Assembly: GCF_002973525.1 (NCBI RefSeq)
Contig: NZ_PVEN01000007.1
Coordinates: forward strand, 248,001 to 312,000
Length of the DNA: 64,000 bases
Reading direction: 5' to 3'
Source of the DNA: Paraburkholderia sp. BL21I4N1
Lineage (GTDB): Bacteria; Pseudomonadota; Gammaproteobacteria; Burkholderiales; Burkholderiaceae
Every line of letters starts with the position of its first letter. Positions within the stretch are counted from its first letter, which is position 1. The notes beneath the pieces are model-generated. The model was not told where the DNA came from, did no database searches, and saw nothing but the letters and a program-made list of their open reading frames with translations. Of the stretch, positions 54,130 through 62,700 are shown in pieces. Made by a program: the position numbers and the translations under genes.

Positions 54130-54268
54130 GGCAAACTCATCCGCTGGAAGCTGGGTAATCACGTGCAATGCGCCACGGCCACCCTGCGCACGCTACGAAC
54201 ACGAAGCAGGGGCCATGGTACACAATGGGCGCATTTTCCGTTTCCCCCCGTCCGTTCCGGAGACTCTC

Positions 54269-54640
54269 ATGCTGGGCGCGCTCGCTGCTCTACTCACGTT
54301 TCAATGCCTTGGCGAAGGCATTTCGTATCTGTTCCACGTGCCCGTGCCCGGACCCGTGATCGGCATGCTGCTGCTATTCGGCTTCATCATGCTGCGTCCG
54401 CAAACCGCCGACGCGATCGAGCCGACCGCGCTCGAATTGCTGCGTCATCTGTCCTTGCTGTTCGTGCCGGCCGGCGTCGGCATCATGGTGTCGGCCGAGC
54501 GGATTCGCGGCGACGCGGTCGCGGTGATCGTCTCCATCGCGGTCAGCACGACGCTCGCGATCGCCGTGGCCGCGCTCGTCACGCGGGCGTTGATGCGCCG
54601 CCAGCACCGCGATCCGGTCGCGCCGGAGGCCGCCTCGTGA
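54269..54640 (+). CDS. CidA/LrgA family holin-like protein
   Basis: The 123-residue inner-membrane protein has four hydrophobic helices, with the family segment LGEGISYLFHVPVPGPVIGMLLLFGFIMLR. GGAG lies 7 bases before ATG 54269. Cid/Lrg pairs modulate murein hydrolase activity and cell lysis, and in some bacteria export small carboxylates. It overlaps the LrgB-like gene by four bases (GTGA). Confidence 0.92.
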   Translation: MLGALAALLTFQCLGEGISYLFHVPVPGPVIGMLLLFGFIMLRPQTADAIEPTALELLRHLSLLFVPAGVGIMVSAERIRGDAVAVIVSIAVSTTLAIAVAALVTRALMRRQHRDPVAPEAAS

Positions 54641-55377
54641 CCGCTATCCCGAAGCTCGGCGCGATCTGGGTCTACCTCGCCGCCACCCCGCTGCTCGGAC
54701 TGACCCTCACATTGATCGCGTATCTGATCGCGCAGTGGCTCTACACCAAAGCGCGCTTTAATCCGCTCGCCAATCCGGTGCTGATCGCCGTGGCGCTGCT
54801 GGTCGCGCTGCTCGAAATCACGCACACGCCGTATGCAACTTACTTCGAAGGCGCGCAGTTCGTTCACTTCCTGCTCGGTCCCGCGACCGTGGCGCTCGCG
54901 CTGCCGCTCTACCGGCAGTGGCCCAAACTGCGTCGCTCGGCCGTGCCGCTGATCGGCGGACTGGTTGCCGGATCGTTGACGGCGATCGTTTCGGCGGTGG
55001 GCGTGGCGGCGCTGTTTGGCGCGTCGCATCAAACGGTCGCGTCGCTCGCGCCCAAGTCGGCCACCACGCCGATTGCCATGGCGGTGGCATCGGAAATCGG
55101 CGGCATTCCCGCGTTGACGGCGGTGCTCGTCATCTCGACGGGCGTGTTCGGCGCCGTATTCGCGCGCGCGATTCTCAATGCGCTGCGGATTGTGGAGCCC
55201 GAGGTGCGTGGCTTCGCGCTCGGGATCGCGTCGCACGGAATCGGCACGGCGCGGGCGTTTCAGGTCAGCGAGGAAATGGGCGCGTTCGCCGGTCTTGGGA
55301 TGGGGCTGAACGGCATCTTCACCGCGTTCGTCGTACCGGTGTTGATGCCGCTGGCGGCGCGATGGTTGATGGGTTGA
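54637..55377 (+). CDS. LrgB family membrane protein
   Basis: The 246-residue partner of the CidA/LrgA protein has about seven hydrophobic segments and the family signatures FLLGPATVALALPLY, LAPKSATTPIAM and GIASHGIGTARAF. GTG 54637 overlaps the upstream stop, with GGAGG about 8 bases before it. The pair probably forms one membrane complex. The stop codon lies inside a tandem-repeat block. Confidence 0.93.
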   Translation: MTAIPKLGAIWVYLAATPLLGLTLTLIAYLIAQWLYTKARFNPLANPVLIAVALLVALLEITHTPYATYFEGAQFVHFLLGPATVALALPLYRQWPKLRRSAVPLIGGLVAGSLTAIVSAVGVAALFGASHQTVASLAPKSATTPIAMAVASEIGGIPALTAVLVISTGVFGAVFARAILNALRIVEPEVRGFALGIASHGIGTARAFQVSEEMGAFAGLGMGLNGIFTAFVVPVLMPLAARWLMG

Positions 55378-55419
55378 TGCGGGCAGAGAGGGTTAATGCG
55401 GGCAGAGAGGGTTAATGCG
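55371..55419. repeat. 19-bp tandem repeat at the lrgB 3' end
   Basis: A 19-base unit ATGCGGGCAGAGAGGGTTA occurs twice in tandem (55377-55395, 55396-55414). Seen another way, GGGTT(G/A)ATGCG occurs three times at 19-base steps. The first copy includes the lrgB-like stop codon, so the duplication arose at the gene end. It looks like replication slippage. Confidence 0.85.
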
Positions 55420-55512
55420 CGCGACGGGTGATGGTCGCGTGCGGCGCGGCGACGGCTTGCCGCCGCCTCCACCGCGTCTGCCCGTAGCGACAGGTGTCCA
55501 GCAAGCGCAATC

Positions 55513-56460
55513 TCAAGGACGCTGCGCGTTGACCAGACTCGGCGCGCCGCCCGGCCCCGCCGGATCTGGATTGCCGAACGCCGGCAAACTGCCGTTGCTT
55601 CGCGCCCGAACAATCTCCTCGCGCACTTGCGCGCGCGTCTTCGGCCCATCCGATTTCAACAAGGTGCCGCCCGGCGCGGTGGGTTGCAGCGACGTCGGCT
55701 GAGACGGCGCTTGCGCGGTCAGTTCGGTCTGGCGATTCGATGGCGACGCCTGCTCGACGCTCGCGCCGGGCGGCGTCTGCAGAATCAGCGGCGGTACGGC
55801 CGGCGCGCTGGACAGCCCCTGTCCCACCCTGATCGTCGGCGGCATGCCACGCGCTCGCGACGTCATCACGGTGGACTCGTCAAGCAGCACGCTGCTACCC
55901 GCCATGCGATCGCCCGCAGCGTTGCTTACCTGGGTTTCCACACCACGCCGTCTGCTCGCGTCACCGGACGCACGGCCTGAATAATCGCGAGCCGCATAGT
56001 GCCGATCACGCGAACGATGTCCCTTCGCCGGCAAAGACGGCGACGTGCGCGTCGCTTTCGGCGCCTCTTGCGTCTCGACCCGCGCTTGCTGCGACGCTTG
56101 TGCGCGCGTCTGCACTTCGCGTTGCAGCGCGGCTAGCTGCCCGTCGTTTTTGTGGGTCGCCGCGACCGCGTCGAGTTGCGCCTGAGCGGCGGCCAGGTCG
56201 TTGCGCTGCAAACTGCTGCGCGCGGCTTGCAGCCCGTTGGACAACGCGGTGTCCGAGGCCGCGCGCGCCATCACCGGGCCGGACGTGATCGCCCCGCTCA
56301 TGATGTCGCCGCGCGCGTGCGGCGCCGACTCATCGGCGCTGCCCACGCCGGGCTCGTCCGCCGACAACCAGTGCCGGCCGGACGGCGAGACGTAGGCCGC
56401 AATCGCCAGCGCGCCGACCACCAGACCGCTCAGAACGACTTTCCTGGGTTCGCCATGCAT
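55513..56460 (-). CDS. Membrane-anchored protein with DUF4148-like tail, unknown function
   Basis: The 315-residue protein has one N-terminal transmembrane or signal-anchor helix (about 8-25, VVLSGLVVGALAIAAYV). A helical Gln/Ala-rich region follows (about 65-130), then a Ser/Pro/Arg-rich low-complexity stretch and a C-terminal KTRAQVREEIVRARSNG helix resembling DUF4148. I do not recognise the whole protein. It lies between the lrgB-like and DMT transporter genes, with no operon partner. Confidence 0.65.
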   Translation of the reverse strand: MHGEPRKVVLSGLVVGALAIAAYVSPSGRHWLSADEPGVGSADESAPHARGDIMSGAITSGPVMARAASDTALSNGLQAARSSLQRNDLAAAQAQLDAVAATHKNDGQLAALQREVQTRAQASQQARVETQEAPKATRTSPSLPAKGHRSRDRHYAARDYSGRASGDASRRRGVETQVSNAAGDRMAGSSVLLDESTVMTSRARGMPPTIRVGQGLSSAPAVPPLILQTPPGASVEQASPSNRQTELTAQAPSQPTSLQPTAPGGTLLKSDGPKTRAQVREEIVRARSNGSLPAFGNPDPAGPGGAPSLVNAQRP

Positions 56461-56778
56461 ACCTTGTCCCCCTCTGATCGTGGCCGCACGCCGCGCTTGC
56501 CGCGGACGTGTCCGAACTCATCAGAAGGTTCGCGGCGATCGGCAGATCGATGCCACCGCAACGACCACGAGTTCGGGGCCGATCCAGTCACGTACGAAAG
56601 TGTGATCGAACTGGATGCGAGGAAATCTCGGTTTCCGCGTTTGAAACGCCGAAACGTCGGAATGGGCCTGCCAGTTGTCCGAAAAGGCCTGCGGCAGCGG
56701 GGTTTTCCTCCGAACAATGTTGGAACTGCCAGGCAATCCAGCGACTTGAAAACACCGCGCTCGATCCGGCATGCGGGA
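56461..56778. other. Intergenic region, no gene seen
   Basis: About 320 bases between two minus-strand genes. Small minus-strand frames here (for example 56521-56772) have no ribosome site or protein character. It carries the promoter of the upstream-anchored gene and the end of the DMT gene. Confidence 0.4.
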
Positions 56779-57756
56779 CTACACGAGCGGCCCTTCGGCC
56801 TGCTTGCCGCGCATCGCCACCGCGATCGAACTGCCGACGATCAACGCGATGCCGACGAGCGCCATCGCGCCAATCGTCTCGCCCCACACCACGTAGGCGA
56901 ACAGCGCCGCCCAGACGATGCTGGTGTAGTTGTACGGCGCGAGCGCGCCCGCGTCGGCTTCGCGAAACGCCATCGTCATCAGCAACTGTCCGGCTGTGGC
57001 GAACGCGCCGAGCAAGGCCATCGTCGCAAGCGCTTCGAGCGAAGGCGTGCGCCACGCCAGCAGCAGCGAAGCACCGGTGACGAGCGTACCGATGACCGTG
57101 AAGTACAGCACCGTGGTGCCCGAATCGTCGGTGGCGCGAATGCGCTTGATCTGAATGATCGACAACGCTCCGAAGAACGCGCTCGACATCAGCAGCACGG
57201 GTCCGAGCCAACTCGAATGCGCACCGTCCGGGCGCACCACGAACAGCACGCCGATAAAGCCGACCGCCGCCGCGATCGCATCGCGCGGCTTGAGCTTTTC
57301 CTTCAGCAGCAGCGGCGCGAGAACGATGACTAGCAAGGTCTCTGAATAAACGATCGCGACCGCTTCACTGAGCGGCATGTACGGCAAGCCGGCGAAGAAC
57401 AGACCCGACGCGCCGAGCAATGTCAGCGCGCGCAGCGTCTGACCGCGCACATCCATCTGTCGGAGACGTTCGCCGAGCGGCTTGCCGCGCAGGCATACGG
57501 CGACGGCCGGCACAAGGCCGAACAGCATGCGGAAGAACGTCACTTCGTTGGCGGGATAGGCGAGCGCCACGGATTTGGCCAGCGCGTCGACGAGCGCGAA
57601 ACAGAACATCGAAACGAGGATCAGCGCGATGCTGCGCGGCGGTACGGCGGTCGTCCGGACGACGGCGATGGGCGGCATGAGGGGTCCTGGGAAGCGCGCG
57701 TGCCACGGCGGCAGCGGCGGCGTCTGGCTTTCGCGTGACGTTCGGGTGGCGCTCAT
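56779..57756 (-). CDS. DMT-superfamily (EamA) transporter
   Basis: The protein has about 325 residues and ten hydrophobic helices in two EamA repeats. The first begins SIALILVSMFCFALVDALAKS and has NEVTFFRMLFGLVPA. The second has ALAPYNYTSIVWAALFAYVVWGE, typical of RhaT/EamA exporters. I start at ATG 57756. A shorter start at ATG 57678 is possible, because the first 26 residues are polar and Pro-rich. The substrate is unknown. Confidence 0.93.
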   Translation of the reverse strand: MSATRTSRESQTPPLPPWHARFPGPLMPPIAVVRTTAVPPRSIALILVSMFCFALVDALAKSVALAYPANEVTFFRMLFGLVPAVAVCLRGKPLGERLRQMDVRGQTLRALTLLGASGLFFAGLPYMPLSEAVAIVYSETLLVIVLAPLLLKEKLKPRDAIAAAVGFIGVLFVVRPDGAHSSWLGPVLLMSSAFFGALSIIQIKRIRATDDSGTTVLYFTVIGTLVTGASLLLAWRTPSLEALATMALLGAFATAGQLLMTMAFREADAGALAPYNYTSIVWAALFAYVVWGETIGAMALVGIALIVGSSIAVAMRGKQAEGPLV

Positions 57757-58031
57757 GGGTCGTGCGCCATTGGAAAACGGATTATGCCCGCTGTCCGGCA
57801 GACGGAGCCATCTCCGCCAACGGCTCACCCAATGCGCATCGCATAGCCGCCCTCACCGTCCTAAAACTTTCCACCGACGATTCCGGGTAAGTCCCGATAC
57901 AGGTAAGCAAAAGTAATAATATTATTCATATCGATTTCCGCATCATCAAGCCATGACTCTCTTTCCATGGCCTTGTGAAGGTTTAATAATAATTATGACC
58001 ATCTACCAAGCGGGGAAATCAGGAGATAAAG
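57757..58031. promoter_or_regulatory. AT-rich promoter region of the glycoside hydrolase gene
   Basis: This segment holds a perfect AATAATATTATT palindrome (57915-57926) and a run GTTTAATAATAATTATG (about 57978-57994). The ribosome site AGGAGATAAAG lies just before GTG 58032. The AT richness stands out and is a likely promoter or silencer region. Confidence 0.45.
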
Positions 58032-60197
58032 GTGCGCAATTACCTTGTGCTTGCGGCGCTGGCTACGCTTGGCGCTTGCGGTGGCAATGACGGGTCGCCC
58101 GGTGCGGCCGCATCGGCGAATAAACAGACGGTCGCGGCCGATCCTTCGGCCTCTTCCGCGGCTGCCGCGGCCTCGGCTGCTTCGGCAGCCGACCTGGCTA
58201 GCGTCGACAACGAATTCCGGGCCGCCAAGACAGTCCCGCTCGGCATGAAAACCACGACGCCGCCGCTCGTGATCGCCGATCCAACGCTCAACCTGCCGCC
58301 GTACACACCGCCTGCGCCGCCCGCGCCGGTCTCCACCACCACACTCTCGTTCGGCGACTTCACCAGCTACCTCGCGCCCGGCTCGACCCAAGGCTGGCAG
58401 GCCGGCGCCAATAGCTCGACGATCGCGATTCCCGCTCCGCCGACCAACGGCACGGGCGCCGGCGACAAGACCGTGGCGCTCGCCAGCACCTACGCCACCG
58501 CGTCGTACGAAGCCGACGTGACGGTCAGCGCACCGGTCGGCAACGGTGCCGCCAACGCCGGTTTTCTCGTGCGCACCACCAACCCGACGGCCGGCGGTCC
58601 CGACAGCCTGACCGGCTACTACATCGGCCTCGACACCGGCACGCACTCGGTCGTGGTGGGACGCGAGAACAACAACTGGACCAATTTCATCGCGTATCCG
58701 GTCAGCTCGGTGGTGGGCGGCAGCACGCATCACCTGAAGGTCACGACGAGCGGTACCGCGATCACCGTCGACCTCGACCAGCAACGCGTCATCAGCGTCA
58801 ACGACGCCACCAATGCCCTGCCCGCCGTGTTCCAGTCCGGCAGTTTCGGGCTGCGGCGTTTCGGCGTCGGCGCGAGCTTCAGCAACGTCACGATCCGCAC
58901 GTATCCCACCGTGACTTCGCCGAGCTACGATTTTTCCAAGGTGGTCGGCGCGGTGTACACGCCGTCGAACGCGGTCAATGCGATCGACTTCTGGGAAAAC
59001 TACGACCCGGACATCGTCAATCGTGAACTGACGTATGCGCAGACCTACGGCATGAACACCATCGCCGTGTATCTGCACTACCTGGTGTGGGCGAACGATC
59101 GCGTCGCGTTCCTGAGCAAGTTCGAAAACCTGCTGAAAATCGCCGCGCGTCACGGCATCAAGGTCTCGCCGATTTTCTACGACGACTGCTGGAATCCCAC
59201 GCCGCAATACGGCCCGCAACCCGCGCCGGTCTGGGGCGTGCATAACAGCCAGTGGGTACAGTCGCCGGGCACGCCCGTCGAACAGGCGTATTTCCAGCCG
59301 AGTGCGTCGAACGCCAGCATCACGTACAAGGCGAGTCTCGCGAGCTACATCACCGACTTCGTCGCGCCGCATCGCAACGATCCCCGCATCATCTTCTGGG
59401 AAACGATGAACGAGCCCGGTTGCAGCGGTAACGGCGCGCTGCAGGAAACCCGCGCGGTGTTGATGAACGACGCGCGCATCGCGATCCTCAATGCCGGCGC
59501 CACGCAGCCGATCAACGCGCCGCAGGTGCAGGAAGACGAAGGCACGTACTTCTCGGACTTCTACGCGTTCCATCCGTACGGCAATCCGTACACGGGTCCG
59601 GTGAACGGCAGTTCGGTCAGCGCGCTGAATTCTGAAACGCTGCAACGCGGCTTCCCCGGCACCACGGGGCAGACCATGCCGGGCATCGTCGCGAACTACG
59701 GCGGCAGTACGGGCTTTATCGTGTGGGAGCTGATGATTGGGCGCACTAATACGCGCTTCCACTGGGGGCAAGTGCCGGGCGCGCCCGCCACGGTCGAACC
59801 GGCCATCCCGTTCCAGGGGACGATCTATCCGGACGGCCACCCGTGGCAGACCTCGGAGACTCAGGCGCTGACCGGTGGCTTCGACGTGAAACTGCCGGTG
59901 CTGCAGGTCGGCTATTACAACGATCCGACCTTCAAGAGCGCACCGGTCAAGACGTCGGTGACGCCGTTGATCGACTTCGATCTGAACACCGAGCGCGGCA
60001 CCGATTCGCCCGACGCGTCCGCCGGTGTCAACGCGACCGGCTATGGTGTGCGCTGGAGCGGTGCGATTCAGGCGGCGCAGGCGGGCCTCTACGCGTTCTC
60101 GATCGATAGCGACAACGTCGCGCGACTGTGGATCAACGGCGTGAAGCTCATCGACAAGAAGAGCGCGTCGCCAGGCACGGTGAGCGGCAAGACCTAG
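58032..60197 (+). CDS. Lipoprotein glycoside hydrolase (TIM barrel) with truncated PA14 domain
   Basis: The 721-residue product has a lipoprotein signal with lipobox LGAC, then an Ala/Ser-rich tether. A LamG-like beta-sandwich follows (about 95-295, with LSFGDFTSYLAPGSTQGW and TGYYIGLDTGTHSVVVG), then a clan GH-A-type barrel (about 305-630). Candidate acid/base is Glu461 in ETMNEPG and nucleophile is Glu566 in FIVWELM, as in GH5-like enzymes. A PA14 carbohydrate-binding domain starts at about 640 but ends at TAG 60195. It probably degrades a polysaccharide at the outer membrane. GTG 58032 is preceded by AGGAG. It is monocistronic. Confidence 0.85.
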   Translation: MRNYLVLAALATLGACGGNDGSPGAAASANKQTVAADPSASSAAAAASAASAADLASVDNEFRAAKTVPLGMKTTTPPLVIADPTLNLPPYTPPAPPAPVSTTTLSFGDFTSYLAPGSTQGWQAGANSSTIAIPAPPTNGTGAGDKTVALASTYATASYEADVTVSAPVGNGAANAGFLVRTTNPTAGGPDSLTGYYIGLDTGTHSVVVGRENNNWTNFIAYPVSSVVGGSTHHLKVTTSGTAITVDLDQQRVISVNDATNALPAVFQSGSFGLRRFGVGASFSNVTIRTYPTVTSPSYDFSKVVGAVYTPSNAVNAIDFWENYDPDIVNRELTYAQTYGMNTIAVYLHYLVWANDRVAFLSKFENLLKIAARHGIKVSPIFYDDCWNPTPQYGPQPAPVWGVHNSQWVQSPGTPVEQAYFQPSASNASITYKASLASYITDFVAPHRNDPRIIFWETMNEPGCSGNGALQETRAVLMNDARIAILNAGATQPINAPQVQEDEGTYFSDFYAFHPYGNPYTGPVNGSSVSALNSETLQRGFPGTTGQTMPGIVANYGGSTGFIVWELMIGRTNTRFHWGQVPGAPATVEPAIPFQGTIYPDGHPWQTSETQALTGGFDVKLPVLQVGYYNDPTFKSAPVKTSVTPLIDFDLNTERGTDSPDASAGVNATGYGVRWSGAIQAAQAGLYAFSIDSDNVARLWINGVKLIDKKSASPGTVSGKT

Positions 60198-60347
60198 CTC
60201 GCGGCGAAACAGCGCGCGTCGATCAAGGTCGAGTATGTGCATGGCACGGGGCCGGCCAGCATGCATCTGCTGTGGTCGAGCCCGGCGGCGCGCAATCCGT
60301 CGGCGTTGCGGATCGTGCCGTCGGATTCGCTCGTCACGGCGAATTGA
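60195..60347 (+). pseudogene. In-frame remainder of the PA14 domain after TAG
   Basis: Directly after TAG 60195-60197 the same frame continues LAAKQRASIKVEYVHGTG, then a PA14-type MHLLWSSPAARNP and a stop TGA at 60345. This is the missing last strand block of the PA14 domain (about 49 residues). One base change restores a full-length protein of about 771 residues. The gene is therefore either truncated by mutation or contains a sequencing error. Confidence 0.8.
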
Positions 60348-60439
60348 CGATGTGCCGCCGCGGTCCCGATAGCCCCGCGGGCTGACGGGCGCGATCAGGG
60401 CGGTGACGGGCGGCTCAAAATACTGTATAAAAACACAGT

Positions 60440-61084
60440 ATGATGATCTGCCCGGACCGCCCTTCAATTTCGGCGGGGCGCGCCGCCTCCCCCATCGGAA
60501 CGACGGTGTCCCAGCAAGCCCTCTTCGCCCCCGAACCCGTCGCCCTCGTTCACGACAACGAAGGCGGCATCCGCTATCTGCCCGAGTCGATCCCGGCGGA
60601 CATTGCGCGGCGCTGGTTCGACGAGGCCCAGCGCAATGTGGGCTGGCTCAGCCAGCAGCGCATGATGTACGAACGCGAGGTCGCCGTGCCGCGCCTGCTC
60701 GCCACCTTCGCCCGCGAATCGGCCGATCTCCCCGCGCCGCTCGGCGAAGCGTTCGAAGCGGTGCACGCACTGATCGGCGCGCCGTTCAATCGCGTCGGCC
60801 TCAATCTCTATCGCGACGGCAGCGACAGCGTCGCGCCGCACAGCGACAAAACGGACAAACTCATGCACGGCGAGCCGATTGCCATTGTCTCGCTCGGCGT
60901 GAGCCGCCGCATGTCGATCCGGCCTAAAACAGGCTCGGGCCGAACCGTTCATGTCGAACTGGAACCCGGAAGTTGCCTCGTGATGAGCTACGCATCGCAA
61001 TTCACGCACGAGCATGGCATCCCCAAGCTGGCGGAAGTCGCCGGGCCACGCATCAGTCTCGCGTTCCGATGTTTCGCGTCTTAG
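60440..61084 (+). CDS. alkB: Alpha-ketoglutarate-dependent dioxygenase AlkB family
   Basis: The 214-residue DNA/RNA demethylase family member has iron ligands in APHSDK (His134, Asp136) and FTHEHGI (His190 or His192). The oxoglutarate-binding Arg lies in ISLAFR, and GVSRRMSIRPK carries the substrate-loop Arg residues. It repairs N-alkylated bases. The start may be GTG 60506, which removes 22 uncertain residues. Its stop overlaps the stop of the convergent carbonic anhydrase by two bases. Confidence 0.92.
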   Translation: MMICPDRPSISAGRAASPIGTTVSQQALFAPEPVALVHDNEGGIRYLPESIPADIARRWFDEAQRNVGWLSQQRMMYEREVAVPRLLATFARESADLPAPLGEAFEAVHALIGAPFNRVGLNLYRDGSDSVAPHSDKTDKLMHGEPIAIVSLGVSRRMSIRPKTGSGRTVHVELEPGSCLVMSYASQFTHEHGIPKLAEVAGPRISLAFRCFAS

Positions 61085-61800
61085 ATCAGCCCGACCTTGC
61101 CCGTCGCCAGATCATAAATACCGCCCACAATCTTGACCTTGCCGCGCCGCACGTACTGGCCGATCAGCGGCTTCGACACCATCAGCCGATTGGCGTTCAG
61201 CTTCACGTTTTCGATCGTGGCGCGCGCAACCAGATCGTCGTCGTGAGCCGAGCCCGCCATTTGCACCGCCGGCTTGAGCGAGCGCACCAGATCGGGCAAA
61301 TGGCCGGGCAACCGCGCGCCCTGCTGAATCACCTTGACGGTTGCCGCAATCGCTCCACAGTTCGTGTGTCCGAGCACCACAATGAGCGGCACGCCGAGAA
61401 ACTCCACGCCATATTCGAGGCTCGCGAGCATATCGTCGTTGACGAAATTGCCGGCCACGCGCACCACGAACAGATCGCCCGGGCCCTGATCGAAAGCAAG
61501 CTCCGGCGCCACCCGCGAATCCGCGCAACCCACGATCGCGGCAATCGGATACTGCGCCTCCACGCGCGCCACCCGGCCAACGGAAAAGTCCTTGTTTGAA
61601 GGGCTATTCGCCGCGTAGCGTGCATTGCCTTGCATGATCCGGTCGAGCGCTTCCTGCGGTGGAATCGAATTCGGCGCGTTGCCGGCTGGCGGCTCGGCCG
61701 CCATGGCGTCGTGCGGCGATAACGCCGCCAGCGTGATCGCCGACGCGCCGGCCAGCAGCCAGTCACGTCGCGTGGCGGAAATCGGATGGTGGTCGCACAT
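61081..61800 (-). CDS. Exported beta-carbonic anhydrase
   Basis: This 239-residue beta-class enzyme interconverts CO2 and bicarbonate. A twin-arginine-type leader (ATRRDWLLAGASAITLAALSP) suggests periplasmic location. Zinc ligands are Cys in GCADSRVAPE and His/Cys in LGHTNCGA, with the Asp-Arg dyad in CADSR. AGGAG lies upstream of ATG 61800. It follows the PfpI-like gene by 40 bases on the same strand. A second beta-CA lies at 62701. Confidence 0.93.
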   Translation of the reverse strand: MCDHHPISATRRDWLLAGASAITLAALSPHDAMAAEPPAGNAPNSIPPQEALDRIMQGNARYAANSPSNKDFSVGRVARVEAQYPIAAIVGCADSRVAPELAFDQGPGDLFVVRVAGNFVNDDMLASLEYGVEFLGVPLIVVLGHTNCGAIAATVKVIQQGARLPGHLPDLVRSLKPAVQMAGSAHDDDLVARATIENVKLNANRLMVSKPLIGQYVRRGKVKIVGGIYDLATGKVGLI

Positions 61801-61840
61801 GGCAGATCTCCTATGTGCTGGTGCGCTACGGTAGGTTCTT

Positions 61841-62524
61841 TTACGCCACGCCAAGCTTCGCGAGCAGCGCCTTCGCGGCCGCCTCCGACGAAGCCGGGTT
61901 CTGCCCGGTGATCAGATTTCCCGCCACCACCACATGCGACGCCCAGTCCGCCCCTTTCGAATAACTCGCGCCGTTTTTCTTCAACATGTCTTCGACTAAA
62001 AACGGCACGACGTCGGTGAGCCCGACAGCGGCCTCTTCGGTATTCGCAAAGCCCGTGACCGGTTTATCGCGCACCAGTGGCGTGCCGTCGGGCGTCTTCG
62101 TATGACGAAACACGGCCGGCGCATGACATACCGCGCCGACGGGCTTGCCCGCGGCGTACAGCGCCTCGATGAGCGCGATCGACTGCGGATCTTCCGCCAG
62201 ATCCCACAGCGGCCCATGACCGCCGGGATAAAACACCGCGTCGTAGTCGGCCGCGGAGACACTGGCGAGTTTGACCGTATTCGCCAGGGCGGCTTGCGCG
62301 TCGGCATCCTTGCCGAAGCGACGGGTTGCGTCGGTCTGCGCGTCGGGATCGTCGCTCTTCGGGTCGAGCGGCGGCTGTCCGCCCTTGGGCGACGCCAACG
62401 TCATCGACACGCCCGCGTCCTTGAACACGAAATAAGGCGCGGCAAACTCCTCGAGCCAGAAGCCGGTTTTTCGGCCGGTGTTGCCAAGCTGATCGTGGGA
62501 CGTCAATACCACCAGGATTTCCAT
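61841..62524 (-). CDS. DJ-1/PfpI family protein (Hsp31-like)
   Basis: The 227-residue type-1 glutamine-amidotransferase-fold protein has the nucleophile Cys133 in AVCHAPA, the acid AVFYPGGHGPLWDL and an N-terminal ILVVLTSHDQLGNTGRKTGFWLEE typical of the Hsp31/YhbO-like group. Relatives act as holding chaperones or glyoxalase III. The start is ATG 62524. It may share a transcript with the exported carbonic anhydrase. Confidence 0.92.
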   Translation of the reverse strand: MEILVVLTSHDQLGNTGRKTGFWLEEFAAPYFVFKDAGVSMTLASPKGGQPPLDPKSDDPDAQTDATRRFGKDADAQAALANTVKLASVSAADYDAVFYPGGHGPLWDLAEDPQSIALIEALYAAGKPVGAVCHAPAVFRHTKTPDGTPLVRDKPVTGFANTEEAAVGLTDVVPFLVEDMLKKNGASYSKGADWASHVVVAGNLITGQNPASSEAAAKALLAKLGVA

Positions 62525-62576
62525 ATCGACCTCGGAAGGGGTTTCAATGCGCCTGGCTTGCGCGCGCCGGACGGCG

Positions 62577-62600
62577 CTGGAGCGGCGTGTCCCGCTCCAG
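62577..62600. terminator. 9-bp perfect hairpin
   Basis: CTGGAGCGG pairs with CCGCTCCAG around a 6-base loop. It sits between the carbonic anhydrase stop and the PfpI-like start. There is no T-tract, so its role is uncertain. Confidence 0.4.
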
Positions 62601-62700
62601 GCGCTCTGGCAGTATAGGTGGCGCCGGGTGACGCCGAAGAGGATTTATCGCCCTGCGTGACGGCCGCGCAGGCCGCCCGCTCACATCGAAAAACGCGACG

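Noticed and set aside
57993-60467. Minus-strand open frame of about 820 codons
   Set aside because: It is antisense to the glycoside hydrolase, Arg/Asp/Val-rich and without motifs.
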